Source: an uncultured Lachnospiraceae bacterium (lineage in GTDB: Bacteria; Bacillota; Clostridia; Lachnospirales; Lachnospiraceae). Taken from it: a stretch of 64,000 nucleotides of DNA. The position numbers and the translations under genes are program-made. The stretch is from contig CAJTVT010000001.1 of NCBI GenBank assembly GCA_910580015.1, positions 1 through 64,000 of the forward strand, written 5' to 3'. Under the pieces are notes generated by a model. That model worked only from the letters and a program-made list of their open reading frames with translations. It did not search any database and was not told where the DNA came from. Below are positions 9,681 through 18,030 of the stretch, one piece after another (the stretch's first letter is position 1; the number at the start of each line of letters is the position of its first letter).

Positions 9681-11891
9681 TTATAGTTTTAACTTTGCAA
9701 AGGCATCTGCAAAGGCATGATTGACTGGTTCTTTCGCTTCTTGCCTCATCTGATTCATATAACGAGACACGTCTTTTTTTGATACTCCGCCCCCGCTTTC
9801 CTTCTTTCGTTTCTCAAAAGCGGACAGTTTTTCCCGGTAACCACAGACGCAGGTAAATCTTCGATTCTCTCCCTCTCCAATCAGCTCCATTTTTTTATGA
9901 CACTGAGGGCAGCGGGCATTGGTCACTTTTGATAACGTTTTTCGGTAACCACATTCTCTGTCCTGACATACCAGCATTTTCCCATTTTTATGATTTACTT
10001 CCAACATCAGCTTCCCACATTCTGGACATTTCTTTCCAGTGAGATTGTCATGACGATACGTCTTGGAAGATGCCTGAATATCTTTCACAATATCCACCGT
10101 GTAGGTACGAATTTTCGCCTCGAAATCCTTCTTTTTTATTTTTCCTCCCGCAATATCTGCAAGCTCCTGTTCCCATTTTGCTGTCAATTCCGGAGATGTC
10201 AGTCCCTGAGGCGCCAATTCTAGTACCTGTCTTCCTTTGGATGTGAGGTGGATGTACGGATCCCGTTTTTCAATCATAAAGCTGTGAAATAATTTTTCAA
10301 TGATATCTGCACGGGTAGCAACCGTTCCAAGACCTCCCGTTTCTCCTAAAGTTTTTTTCAATTTCTGGTCTGCGCTCTCCATATATTTTACTGGATTTTC
10401 CATTGCAGCTAAAAGAGTTGCCTCTGTAAAAGGAAGGGGCGGCTTGGTCTTACCTTCGTTGATCTTTCCCTCTGTAAACAAAATCTTCTGTCCCTGTCTG
10501 AAATCAGGAATACTTCCTGTCACAACTTCACCTGGCTCTTCCTCTGCCTCCTCAGATTCGGTTAGATCCATTCCTGCTTCTTTTTGCAGCATTTTAATCT
10601 CCTGCCATCCTGGTTGTTCCAAAATCCGCCCTTTTAAAGTAAAATGCTGCCCTTCACAGACTGCCGTAACCTCTGTCTGCTGATACTGACAAGGTGGTAA
10701 CAAAACAGAAAGAAAACGTGAAACCACAAGCTCATATATTTTGCGTTCTCCATACTCTAAATCTTTAAGATTAACACCCTGCTCAGTGGGTATAATGGCA
10801 TGATGATCGGAAACCTTCTTATCATCCACAAAAGATTTATTTCCCTTGATCGCGGTTTTTAGCAGCTTTCCACAGATTGGGGCAAAAACTCCGCTGCGGC
10901 AAGCCCGGATCCGTTCTGGGATCGTCTCTACAATATCTGCCGTCAGATATCTAGAATCTGTCCTTGGATAAGTCACTACCTTATGGCGTTCGTAAAGACT
11001 CTGCATATAATCTAGCGTCTGTTTCGCCGAGAATCCAAACATACGGTTTGCATCCTGCTGTAAAGATGTCAAATCATAAAGCTGTGGTGCATACGATTTC
11101 TGCTGCTTTTTCTTCACCTCTTTGACCACCGCTGTACCATTGGTAACTTGGGTTTTGACTTTCTGGATTTCCTCTTTTGAAAAGGTGCTACTGCTGTTTT
11201 GGGCTGATTTCCAAGTCCAAGACGCCTCCTTGCTTTTCATTTTCAGACTGTAATAGGATTTTGGCTGAAATGCCTTAATCTGCGCTTCCCGTTTTGCAAT
11301 AATCGCAAGGGTAGGTGTCTGCACTCTGCCACAGGACAATTGTGCGTTATGCTTGACCGTTAGCGCACGGGTGGCATTTAACCCTACCAGCCAATCTGCC
11401 TCGGCGCGAGCCACTGCTGCCTCGTATAATTTCTGATAATCTCTAGCATCTCTCAGGCTGGAAAATCCTTGTCGGATCGCCTTGTCTGTGACAGAAGAAA
11501 TCCACAGGCGTTTCATTGGTTTTTTCACGCCAGATTTTTGAATGATCCAACGGGCTACCAATTCGCCTTCCCTTCCTGCGTCTGTAGCTATAATAATCTG
11601 TCCAATATCTTTTCGAAACATTTGAGTCTTTACTGTCTGATACTGGCGTCCCGTTTTCTTGATCACCTGGATTTCCAGGCGTTCTGGCAGCATTGGAAGC
11701 GTTTCCATCTTCCATGCCTTCCATTTGTCGCCGTAGCTCTCTGGATCCGCCAGCTCCACAAGATGCCCAAGTGCCCAGGTGACTACATAGTCTTTTCCTT
11801 CCAAATATCCATTGCCACCCTGCTTACATCCCAGAACTCTTGCAATGTCCCTGCCCACACTAGGTTTTTCTGCTATTACTAATGATTTCAT
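9681..11891 (-). CDS. topB: DNA topoisomerase III
   Basis: A 736-residue type IA topoisomerase that relaxes or decatenates DNA through a Tyr-linked intermediate. It opens with the Toprim signature KSLVIAEKPSVGRDIA and has DAGREGELVARWI (second Toprim motif) and the active-site region VVTYPRTDSRYLT. The C-terminus carries two Cys4-like zinc-binding units, CPECGKLM...C-x4-CGYRK and CPQCHKKM...CVCGYR. GAGGAATAG precedes the ATG. It resembles the plasmid/conjugative-type TopB of Firmicutes, but no conjugation genes are present here. The gene upstream also ends in a topoisomerase-like zinc finger. Confidence 0.95.
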   Translation of the reverse strand: MKSLVIAEKPSVGRDIARVLGCKQGGNGYLEGKDYVVTWALGHLVELADPESYGDKWKAWKMETLPMLPERLEIQVIKKTGRQYQTVKTQMFRKDIGQIIIATDAGREGELVARWIIQKSGVKKPMKRLWISSVTDKAIRQGFSSLRDARDYQKLYEAAVARAEADWLVGLNATRALTVKHNAQLSCGRVQTPTLAIIAKREAQIKAFQPKSYYSLKMKSKEASWTWKSAQNSSSTFSKEEIQKVKTQVTNGTAVVKEVKKKQQKSYAPQLYDLTSLQQDANRMFGFSAKQTLDYMQSLYERHKVVTYPRTDSRYLTADIVETIPERIRACRSGVFAPICGKLLKTAIKGNKSFVDDKKVSDHHAIIPTEQGVNLKDLEYGERKIYELVVSRFLSVLLPPCQYQQTEVTAVCEGQHFTLKGRILEQPGWQEIKMLQKEAGMDLTESEEAEEEPGEVVTGSIPDFRQGQKILFTEGKINEGKTKPPLPFTEATLLAAMENPVKYMESADQKLKKTLGETGGLGTVATRADIIEKLFHSFMIEKRDPYIHLTSKGRQVLELAPQGLTSPELTAKWEQELADIAGGKIKKKDFEAKIRTYTVDIVKDIQASSKTYRHDNLTGKKCPECGKLMLEVNHKNGKMLVCQDRECGYRKTLSKVTNARCPQCHKKMELIGEGENRRFTCVCGYREKLSAFEKRKKESGGGVSKKDVSRYMNQMRQEAKEPVNHAFADAFAKLKL

Positions 11892-11941
11892 CTATTCCTC
11901 ACACTTTCTTATATGCCTTCCTTCTGTGCATAATACGTTAT

Positions 11942-12631
11942 TTATATCTTTCGTGTTCCATTGCATCTTGGAAAATCACTACATCCATAAAATATTCCAA
12001 ATCTCCCGTTGCGCTTTACCATCTCTGCGCCACATTTTGGACACAAGACCTCTGGCTGATCCTTTTTTCTTTGTTCCAAAATTTTGCCCAGTGCTTCGTA
12101 ACAACTCTGATTCATGATACAATCATTCAATGCCCGGTGAGCCCCCGCCGTACTGATTTGAAAATAATTAGCCACATCGGACAGCTTATGGTGGGACAAC
12201 TCTGGCAGACATTGCCTAGCCATAAAAAGGGTATCTATGTAATCATTTCCCACTTCTGTCCCAAACACGCGCATACTGGCGTCAAACACAAAATTCAAAT
12301 CAAAACTATGGATGTTATGCCCCACCAAAATATCGTCTCCTATAAATTCCAGAAATCCCCCAAGAACATCCTCAATCTTTGGTGCATCCTTTACCATCTC
12401 GTCTGTTATATGGTTTACCGCTGTTGCAGAGGCTGGAATATGTATGCCTGGATTGACCAGAGTTGAATATTCCGCTGCAGCTTTATGACCCCTTACCCGG
12501 ATCGCAGAAATTTCTATTATCTCATCCACATCTGGACGAATTCCTGTGGTTTCCAAGTCAAACACTACATAGTCGCTGATATATTGATTTAAACGTTTTC
12601 CTTTGTTCCTTGTCACGGCTACAGCCCTCAT
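11942..12631 (-). CDS. DnaQ-like 3'-5' exonuclease with C-terminal topoisomerase-type zinc finger
   Basis: A 229-residue DEDDh exonuclease related to the DNA polymerase III epsilon subunit. Motif I is VVFDLETTG, motif II lies around GHNIHSFDLNFV, and motif III is HRALNDC. After the exonuclease fold, residues ~198-229 read CPKCGAEMVKRNGRFG and then C-x5-C-N-G-T, the pattern of the C4 zinc finger of type IA topoisomerases. The gene lies 50 bases upstream of topB on the same strand. The pairing of finger and neighbour suggests a shared role on single-stranded or branched DNA; that is inference. The ribosome site is weak (AAGAGAA). Confidence 0.88.
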   Translation of the reverse strand: MRAVAVTRNKGKRLNQYISDYVVFDLETTGIRPDVDEIIEISAIRVRGHKAAAEYSTLVNPGIHIPASATAVNHITDEMVKDAPKIEDVLGGFLEFIGDDILVGHNIHSFDLNFVFDASMRVFGTEVGNDYIDTLFMARQCLPELSHHKLSDVANYFQISTAGAHRALNDCIMNQSCYEALGKILEQRKKDQPEVLCPKCGAEMVKRNGRFGIFYGCSDFPRCNGTRKI

Positions 12632-12816
12632 TTCTCTTATGATTTCACATTATAAAGGGCTTTTTTGATATTTGCAACCCTCTTCTGGAAGAATCTGAGC
12701 ATACACAAATGTGCTGCCACACCATCGCTGGCGCCGCAGCACATGCTTTTATTTACCCAAATTGTGGGAAGATTTATGATGCACTCCTGTTGCAAATCCT
12801 CATGTCAAAAACGCGC

Positions 12817-15051
12817 TTACCTCTCTTGCTTCACCGCCTCCAACACATACAATCTGGACTCGAAATCTGTACAAGGCTTCTGATCTGCTGCCACTTCTCC
12901 TGCTGTCGCATCGGTGGTGCATAACCCAAGATTCATCAATTCATCTCCATAACAAAGAGAGCCACTTTCTTGATTTCGATAACATCGTTCGGCGTCCAGA
13001 CCTGCTAACCGTAATCTTGCATAATGGCCATTTACTCCATTTAACACCCGATACCAGCCCACAACCGCTGTTTCCTTGTCCTCACTCACTACCATCCAAG
13101 CCATCTCATTTCCCTCAAATGGGCTTTTCAACCGATAGAATGTACCAAATTGCAGGAGCTCACGATATTCTTTCATAAAAGAAATTTGCTCTTTTACTTC
13201 CTGGATCTCTTTGTCTGACAGTCTGTTTAAATCCAGCTCATAGCCAAAAGTTCCAAAATATGCCACATTTGCCCGCGTGTGCAATGGCGTGTTTCGATAA
13301 ACCTGATGATTGGGCACCATAGATACATGAGAACCCATACTGCTAATGGGATAACACAGGGATGTACCATATTGTATTTTCATGCGTTCCACCCCATCTG
13401 TATCATCGCTGATCCAACCCTGAGGTGCATAATAAAGCATCCCTGGATCAAAACGGCCACCTCCGCTTGCGCAAGATTCAAATAAGACTTCTGGAAACGC
13501 CTTGGTCAGGCGGTCATATAACTCATACACACCCAAAATATAACGATGATACACCTCTCCTTGCCGTTCTGGGGAAAGAACTGCACTAAAACACTCGGTA
13601 ATGCTGCGGTTCATATCCCATTTTACATAGGAAACTTTTGCTTTTCTTAAAATATCTGACATCATTTCAAAGATGCAATCCACCACTTCTGCTCTGGAAA
13701 AATCCAATACATACTGATATCTCCCATGGGATTTTGCTCTTGCTGGGGCAGCAAGAATCCAATCTGGATGCTTTCGGTACAACTCAGAATCTTCATTTAC
13801 CATCTCAGGCTCAAACCACAGTCCAAATTGCATTCCCAATTCCACAATGCGCTGTGCAATACCTGTAATTCCATTCGGAAGCCGAGAGGGATTTGCTATC
13901 CAATCTCCCAATCCTGCTTTATCACTGCTGCGGGCTCCAAACCAGCCGTCATCCAGTACAAACAACTCCACACCACATTCTTTTGCTTTTTTGGCAATTT
14001 GAATGAGTTGCTCCTCTGTAAAATCAAAATAAGTGGCTTCCCAGTTGTTGATCAGAATGGGACGCACCCGATCCCGCCAATATCCTCTTGCCAAACATTT
14101 CTGATATAGTTTGTGAAAAGTTTGGCTCATATGATTCAATCCCTGATCTGTATAAACCATCACCACCTCTGGCGTCTGAAAGCTCTCACTTGGCTGCAAA
14201 TTCCAAGAAAATGTATCTGGATGAACACCTGCCAGAACTCTTGTCACCTCATGGGCATCCACCTCCGCCTGCATCAAAAAATTTCCGCTGTAAATCAAAC
14301 TAAATCCGATCACTTCTCCTTGTTGTTCTGTTGCTGTCGGCCTCTTCAACACCAGAAAAGGATTATGCTGATGGGAAGAATTACCTCTAAGACTCCCCAC
14401 GGACTGAATTCCCATGACAAGCTTTCTCGTGATCACATGGCGCTCTCTTGCCCATGCCCCAGACAATTGCAGCCATTCATAATCACTATCTGGCAAATCC
14501 ATACAAAGGCTCATAGCGCGTTCCAACCTCACTGTCTGTGTTCCTTCATTATAGTAATGTGTACTTTTGGCAATGATTCCTCCCTCCGCAAAAATCGTGT
14601 ACAGCATCTTAGCACAAATGCCTGACACAGAATCTTTCAGGGTGATTGCCAACGTAGACGCCTGGGAATCCTCTTCCACATAAGTTGCCGGAAGCCCTGG
14701 CAATTCAGGCTTTCCCGATTCCACACAATGGGATTCATATTGAAAATCTAAAATCCGACTGCCATTTTCCTGAACAATTTCCACTGCTGGACTTCGATAA
14801 TCTCCAGTTCCAAATACAGGCAATTCCTGTTTGATATGCTCCAGCGAAAATGTCTTATCTCCTGGAAAGATACAGGATGACATAGGCCGTGCTGCCAACT
14901 CCAATAAATCTGATAATCCCTCCCGATCATGGATTTTTTTCCCAAAATACAATTGTCCCAAATGTCCATTTGGCAATACCATCATCACATAGCTGATATT
15001 GTTATTAAATAAATGAAAAACCTTTGACTTTTCATGATACACGATCCTCAT
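12817..15051 (-). CDS. Alpha-galactosidase, GH36
   Basis: A 744-residue cytoplasmic alpha-galactosidase of family 36, which would hydrolyse raffinose-type sugars or melibiose. The beta-sandwich N-terminal half leads to the catalytic barrel; the nucleophile Asp is in YVKWDMNRS and the acid/base Asp in the CASGGGRFD...WISDDTD region. The RPILINNWEATYFDFTEEQL and LFVLDDGWFGARSSD stretches are typical of family 36. Its ATG overlaps the TGA of the small upstream ORF (ATGA), and a GAGGAGG-type site precedes it. No sugar transporter is adjacent. A GC-rich inverted repeat around 12710-12742 lies downstream. Confidence 0.94.
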   Translation of the reverse strand: MRIVYHEKSKVFHLFNNNISYVMMVLPNGHLGQLYFGKKIHDREGLSDLLELAARPMSSCIFPGDKTFSLEHIKQELPVFGTGDYRSPAVEIVQENGSRILDFQYESHCVESGKPELPGLPATYVEEDSQASTLAITLKDSVSGICAKMLYTIFAEGGIIAKSTHYYNEGTQTVRLERAMSLCMDLPDSDYEWLQLSGAWARERHVITRKLVMGIQSVGSLRGNSSHQHNPFLVLKRPTATEQQGEVIGFSLIYSGNFLMQAEVDAHEVTRVLAGVHPDTFSWNLQPSESFQTPEVVMVYTDQGLNHMSQTFHKLYQKCLARGYWRDRVRPILINNWEATYFDFTEEQLIQIAKKAKECGVELFVLDDGWFGARSSDKAGLGDWIANPSRLPNGITGIAQRIVELGMQFGLWFEPEMVNEDSELYRKHPDWILAAPARAKSHGRYQYVLDFSRAEVVDCIFEMMSDILRKAKVSYVKWDMNRSITECFSAVLSPERQGEVYHRYILGVYELYDRLTKAFPEVLFESCASGGGRFDPGMLYYAPQGWISDDTDGVERMKIQYGTSLCYPISSMGSHVSMVPNHQVYRNTPLHTRANVAYFGTFGYELDLNRLSDKEIQEVKEQISFMKEYRELLQFGTFYRLKSPFEGNEMAWMVVSEDKETAVVGWYRVLNGVNGHYARLRLAGLDAERCYRNQESGSLCYGDELMNLGLCTTDATAGEVAADQKPCTDFESRLYVLEAVKQER

Positions 15052-15275
15052 TTTGCTTTCCTCCTCTTCTTGCTCCTGTTGTCCTGCTTGTCTTTCGTGC
15101 CTGAGTACCTGCCACCCACATAAAAGTTATAGCTTTGGATGCTGATTTCTTCCGCTTTCCATATGAAGATTGATTTCTGACTCACGCTGCACATGCTTTC
15201 CCCAATGTTCCCATCTTCTATTGAAAGCCTGACATATGGAGCTGTCCATATTTCTCTATTTTCTGTATTCTGCAT
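15048..15275 (-). CDS. Small hypothetical protein translationally coupled to alpha-galactosidase
   Basis: A 75-residue ORF with no family I recognise. AGGAAG lies about eight bases before its ATG, and its TGA overlaps the alpha-galactosidase ATG in an ATGA arrangement, which argues that it is translated. The sequence is mixed polar with a strongly basic tail (residues ~60-75, rich in Lys and Arg) and no membrane segment. It could be a genuine small gene or just a leader ORF that couples translation to the enzyme gene. Confidence 0.45.
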   Translation of the reverse strand: MQNTENREIWTAPYVRLSIEDGNIGESMCSVSQKSIFIWKAEEISIQSYNFYVGGRYSGTKDKQDNRSKKRRKAK

Positions 15276-15599
15276 ATTGGCTTCCTAATACTCACGCAAT
15301 ATGAAGAGACAGAAATACGCTGGTTTTATTATAGCCCCTTCCGACCCTGGCATCAACTGCCAATTGATTTTTAAGACAGCGTTTCTCTCTGTCCCCATAC
15401 AGTGATTCTCACTTTACTTTTCGTTTTTCCGTATTTCCTTTATTTCTCACACCTCAATTTTGAATGTATCAATATATTGTTATATATACTTTTATTGCTC
15501 TTATACTACAAGGTGCTATCACTTAACTGTCTATTGAATGTATAAATTACTTTTAAATTAGTCTACTATAAATACATATACGGAATGGAGGACAAAAAC
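15276..15599. other. Divergent intergenic region, no gene seen
   Basis: This 324-base AT-rich gap separates the leftward alpha-galactosidase unit from the rightward ribbon-helix-helix gene, so it should hold both promoters. I find only imperfect -35/-10 pairs, for example TTGTTA at 15477-15482 and TATACT at 15502-15507 with a long 19-base spacer. No open frame or clear hairpin is present. Confidence 0.4.
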
Positions 15600-15812
15600 A
15601 TGGCAACCAATAAGCGTGTATTTACTTTACGTCTGTCAGACGAAATATTTGATAAAATCGGTGTCTTAGCAACAAGTGAACACCGTTCCATGACAAATTA
15701 TATTGAATATGTATTGATTCAGCATTTGAAACAAGTCGAAAAAGAACATGGAGAAATTGAAACCGAATTAGCTTCATGCAAATCAGATGGAAAAAACCAA
15801 AACTATGTTTAA
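15600..15812 (+). CDS. Small ribbon-helix-helix (Arc-type) DNA-binding protein
   Basis: A 70-residue protein starting MATNKRVFTLRLSDEIFDKI. A beta-strand followed by two helices (residues ~5-45, ending SMTNYIEYVLIQHL) matches the Arc/MetJ/CopG ribbon-helix-helix pattern, so it probably dimerises and binds DNA. The ATG at 15600 has GGAGG eight bases upstream; the frame can be extended 15 bases but that start has no site. The acidic tail (residues 46-70) has no assigned function. It is one of few plus-strand genes and sits beside the toxin-antitoxin patch; no toxin partner for it is seen. Confidence 0.7.
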   Translation: MATNKRVFTLRLSDEIFDKIGVLATSEHRSMTNYIEYVLIQHLKQVEKEHGEIETELASCKSDGKNQNYV

Positions 15813-15912
15813 GATTTGTGATTTTGTCCATAGAAATAACAAACATCGGATTATGTCAGCTATAATCCCATTCTACAGTTAGGAAATAAGAAAATTTTCT
15901 GTGAAACGAGTG

Positions 15913-16326
15913 TTATATGATTTTCAAAAGAATTTCAGTCGGGGTAAGCACAGGAATACCAAAGCCTTCAAAGTCTTTTTTGTTTCAGGTAGCAATATAA
16001 TCGCAATGTATAGATTTTGCATAAGTAACAACAAGACAATCCTCAAAATCCTTTGCCTTTTTCTGAAGTGCAATAAGAACATCATTATTCGTAACGCTGC
16101 ACACTTTGACAATTTCCAATAGTTTTCCAACTGTCTTATATGCCTGTTCTTTGCTATGAGTATATTTTCTTACAAGATAGAAGATGTCAGTAACTGAAGA
16201 TGCTGATACAAACCCGTCTATTTTATGTTCTTCACAAAGCTTTAGAATCTTGTAAGAATCCTCTACAAAAGGTTCTCTTTCCAATAATATATCAATGATT
16301 ACGTTCGTATCACACATCGTTTTCAT
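15913..16326 (-). pseudogene. PIN-domain (VapC-like) toxin with in-frame TGA
   Basis: A PIN-domain ribonuclease reading MKTMCDTNVIIDILL, with the first catalytic Asp in CDTNVIID and a later Asp in DFEDCLVVTYA. The open frame stops at TGA 15985-15987 after CDYIAT, at 113 residues. Past the stop the same frame continues NKKDFEGFGIPVLTP and then TEILLKII to a TAA at 15913, giving a 137-residue full-length toxin. The decayed copy at 17240-17463 has CGC (Arg) at the TGA position. The lost tail includes the conserved fourth-motif Asp, so the toxin is probably inactive unless the stop is read through. It overlaps the antitoxin gene by 17 bases. Confidence 0.8.
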
Positions 16327-16537
16327 ATTTTAACAAACGCTCCTCTTGTAAGGAATCCATATCAATATCAGAGGAAATACCGTCAAGCATTCCACGCAAG
16401 GTATCCACAGCAGAAACTTGTGGATTTACTACTTTAGCGACCGTTTTTCCATTACGAGTAATATAGATATCTTCCTTGGCTATTAATTCAAGATACTTTC
16501 CGAAATTAGCCTTAAATTCTGTTGCTGTAACAACCAT
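16310..16537 (-). CDS. Phd/YefM-type antitoxin
   Basis: A 75-residue antitoxin starting MVVTATEFKANFGKYLEL and continuing into the ITRNGKTVAKVVNP stretch typical of the Phd/YefM DNA-binding fold. The C-terminal ~25 acidic residues would wrap the toxin. The ATG at 16537 has GGAGG upstream (GGAGGATTTGTC); a longer open frame to 16621 runs into a dispersed repeat and is not used. The 3' end overlaps the PIN toxin start. It would normally neutralise the toxin and repress the shared promoter, which here is separated from the gene by a 163-bp inserted repeat. Confidence 0.88.
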   Translation of the reverse strand: MVVTATEFKANFGKYLELIAKEDIYITRNGKTVAKVVNPQVSAVDTLRGMLDGISSDIDMDSLQEERLLKYENDV

Positions 16538-16558
16538 GACAAATCCTCCTTTTTTAAA

Positions 16559-16721
16559 ATGTACTCTCGTAATCTCTCTTATACCTGCTTTTACGGCTAA
16601 TTTTTGGCCAAATGCACACAAATTTAATCAACGTACCCTCCAAGTACGCCTCATAAATTTGTGCACATCTGACAAAAAATCTTCTCACAAAATCAGACAC
16701 AAAGAGAATCCAAGAATAAAT
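16559..16721 (-). mobile_element. 163-bp palindromic repeat, copy A (MITE-like)
   Basis: This block is ~90% identical to the reverse complement of 49261-49423 and has the same length. Its ends are related inverted repeats (ATGTACTCTCG... and ...AGAATCCAAGAATAAAT, the latter degenerate). The core folds into a long hairpin in which TGTGCACAAATTT-type arms flank paired GTACC/GGTAC-like segments. No ORF is carried. It sits between the toxin-antitoxin promoter (16729-16757) and the antitoxin ribosome site; the inverted second locus has no such block at that place. Confidence 0.75.
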
Positions 16722-16728
16722 GTTATTT

Positions 16729-16757
16729 TTTATATGTGATTTTAGCGATTAAATCAA
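16729..16757 (-). promoter_or_regulatory. SigA-type promoter of the toxin-antitoxin locus
   Basis: On the minus strand TTGATT (16752-16757) and TATAAA (16729-16734) are separated by 17 bases. The same arrangement, TTGATT-17-TATAAT, occurs upstream of the decayed inverted copy, so the promoter is shared by descent. Confidence 0.6.
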
Positions 16758-17178
16758 TAAAATCATACGAAATAAGAGATAACAATATTAAAATTCGTTC
16801 GATATGAAAGAAAAAACTTTTTTGTATATTTTATCCTTATCTTGTTTGATCCATCATATATTTTTAAACAATAATTTAAGTAATTTCTTAAGTTCCTTTC
16901 GCATACTTGATTCTTCCATTTGGGGAGAAATACGTCCGTTATCTTTTCGCCTCTGAATTTCTCTAATGTTATCAACTTTTTATTTCATTTTTTATTCTTT
17001 TATCCCTCGTATGTTAAATTTCAGTCTATAAACTAACATAAATTTTGAATCTACTTCTCTAGAAAATCTGTATATTACATCGTTTCCTTTACAAATAAAA
17101 CATTTCTTCGATATAAAAATTTTTTCTTTCATATCGAAGAAATGTTAATATTACTTTTTCTTGTTTCACATGATTTCA

Positions 17179-17207
17179 TTGATTTTATCCCTAAAATCGC
17201 ATATAAT
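17179..17207 (+). promoter_or_regulatory. SigA-type promoter of the decayed second toxin-antitoxin copy
   Basis: TTGATT (17179-17184) and a perfect TATAAT (17202-17207) are spaced by 17 bases. AGGAGG follows about 20 bases downstream of the -10. It may still transcribe the remnant and possibly the DNA glycosylase gene that follows. Confidence 0.6.
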
Positions 17208-17239
17208 AAAATTTACTCAAATAACAGGAGGATTTAACC

Positions 17240-17463
17240 ATAGTCGTCACCGCAACAGAATTGAAAGCTAATTTCAAAAAGTATCTTGCATTAATTACCA
17301 AAGAAGATGTCTTTATTACTTGCAATGAAAAAAACCGGTAAATCCGCTACTTGTACCAATTCTATACATTAGGATTCTATTGCTACCCGCAACAAAAGAG
17401 ACTTTGAAGGCTTCGGTATTCCTGTGTTTACCCCGACTGAAATTCTTTTGAAAATCATATAAC
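17240..17463 (+). pseudogene. Decayed inverted copy of the Phd/PIN toxin-antitoxin locus
   Basis: After AGGAGG the frame reads VVTATELKANFKKYLAL and ITKEDVFITCNEK, matching the antitoxin at 16310-16537, but the start codon is ATA and the frame is broken after ~33 codons (a run of A seems to have gained one base). The sequence then jumps to the end of the PIN toxin: NSIH-stop-DSIATRNKRDFEGF and GIPVFTPTEILLKII, ending TAA at 17463. The antitoxin tail and roughly the first 100 toxin codons are deleted. It preserves the ancestral toxin C-terminus and an Arg codon where the intact locus has TGA. Confidence 0.85.
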
Positions 17464-17505
17464 ACACGCTTCACCAAAAATTGTTTCAGAAAGGATAATT
17501 TAATT

Positions 17506-18030
17506 ATGTCAGACTATCAACAGCTTTCCCACGAATTTTCCCCTGTATATAACAAAGATTCCAGACTTTTAATTCTTGGAACCTTTCCCTCCGTCAAGTC
17601 CAGGGAACAGCATTTTTACTATGGACACCCGCAAAACCGTTTCTGGAATATCCTGGCCGCCATCACGAAGGAACCCCTTCCTGAAAGCGTCCAGGATAAG
17701 CAGCAGCTTCTGCTCTCCCATCATATCGCTCTCTGGGACGTGATTCAAAGCTGTGAAATCATCGGCTCCTCAGACAGCAGCATTCGAAATGTGGTTCCCT
17801 CAGATATTGCTGGATTGCTTCCCCACACTTCGATCCAGGCAATTTTCGGCAATGGCAACAAAGCCTGCCAACTTTTCGACAAATATGCTGCCACCACGCT
17901 CTCTGATTTTCCAGAACGAAACATCATCCATAAACTGCCCTCCACCAGCCCCGCCAACGCTTCCTGGACATTACCGCGCCTGACCGCATACTGGGAAGAA
18001 CAATTATTCCCTTATCTTACATTGGATTAG
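17506..18030 (+). CDS. Hypoxanthine/uracil-DNA glycosylase (UDG family 6-like)
   Basis: A 174-residue base-excision repair enzyme. The first motif reads LILGTFPSVKSRE followed by FYYGHPQNRFW, and the second LPSTSPANA, matching the UDG superfamily pattern with the family 6 (DNA-deoxyinosine glycosylase) style. It would remove hypoxanthine, and possibly uracil, from DNA. AAGGATAA lies upstream of the ATG. It runs convergently to the cohesin-like gene and their 3' ends overlap by 27 bases. Its only upstream promoter candidate is that of the decayed toxin-antitoxin copy. Confidence 0.85.
   Translation: MSDYQQLSHEFSPVYNKDSRLLILGTFPSVKSREQHFYYGHPQNRFWNILAAITKEPLPESVQDKQQLLLSHHIALWDVIQSCEIIGSSDSSIRNVVPSDIAGLLPHTSIQAIFGNGNKACQLFDKYAATTLSDFPERNIIHKLPSTSPANASWTLPRLTAYWEEQLFPYLTLD

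Larger units (their letters stand above)
16722..17239. repeat. Inverted-repeat arms of the duplicated toxin-antitoxin upstream region
   Basis: No gene is present in this 500-base AT-rich stretch. Bases 16722-16830 match the reverse complement of about 17098-17213 at roughly 80%: they share the promoter, a following A/T tract and a TTCGATATGAAAGAAAAAA block. Within the right arm, 17099-17114 and 17131-17146 form a perfect 16-bp hairpin with a 16-base loop. The centre (16831-17097) shows no recognisable feature. Confidence 0.7.

Noticed and set aside
16763..16975. 70-codon minus-strand frame between the toxin-antitoxin copies
   Set aside because: Very AT-rich, overlaps the inverted-repeat arm, no ribosome site and no family resemblance.
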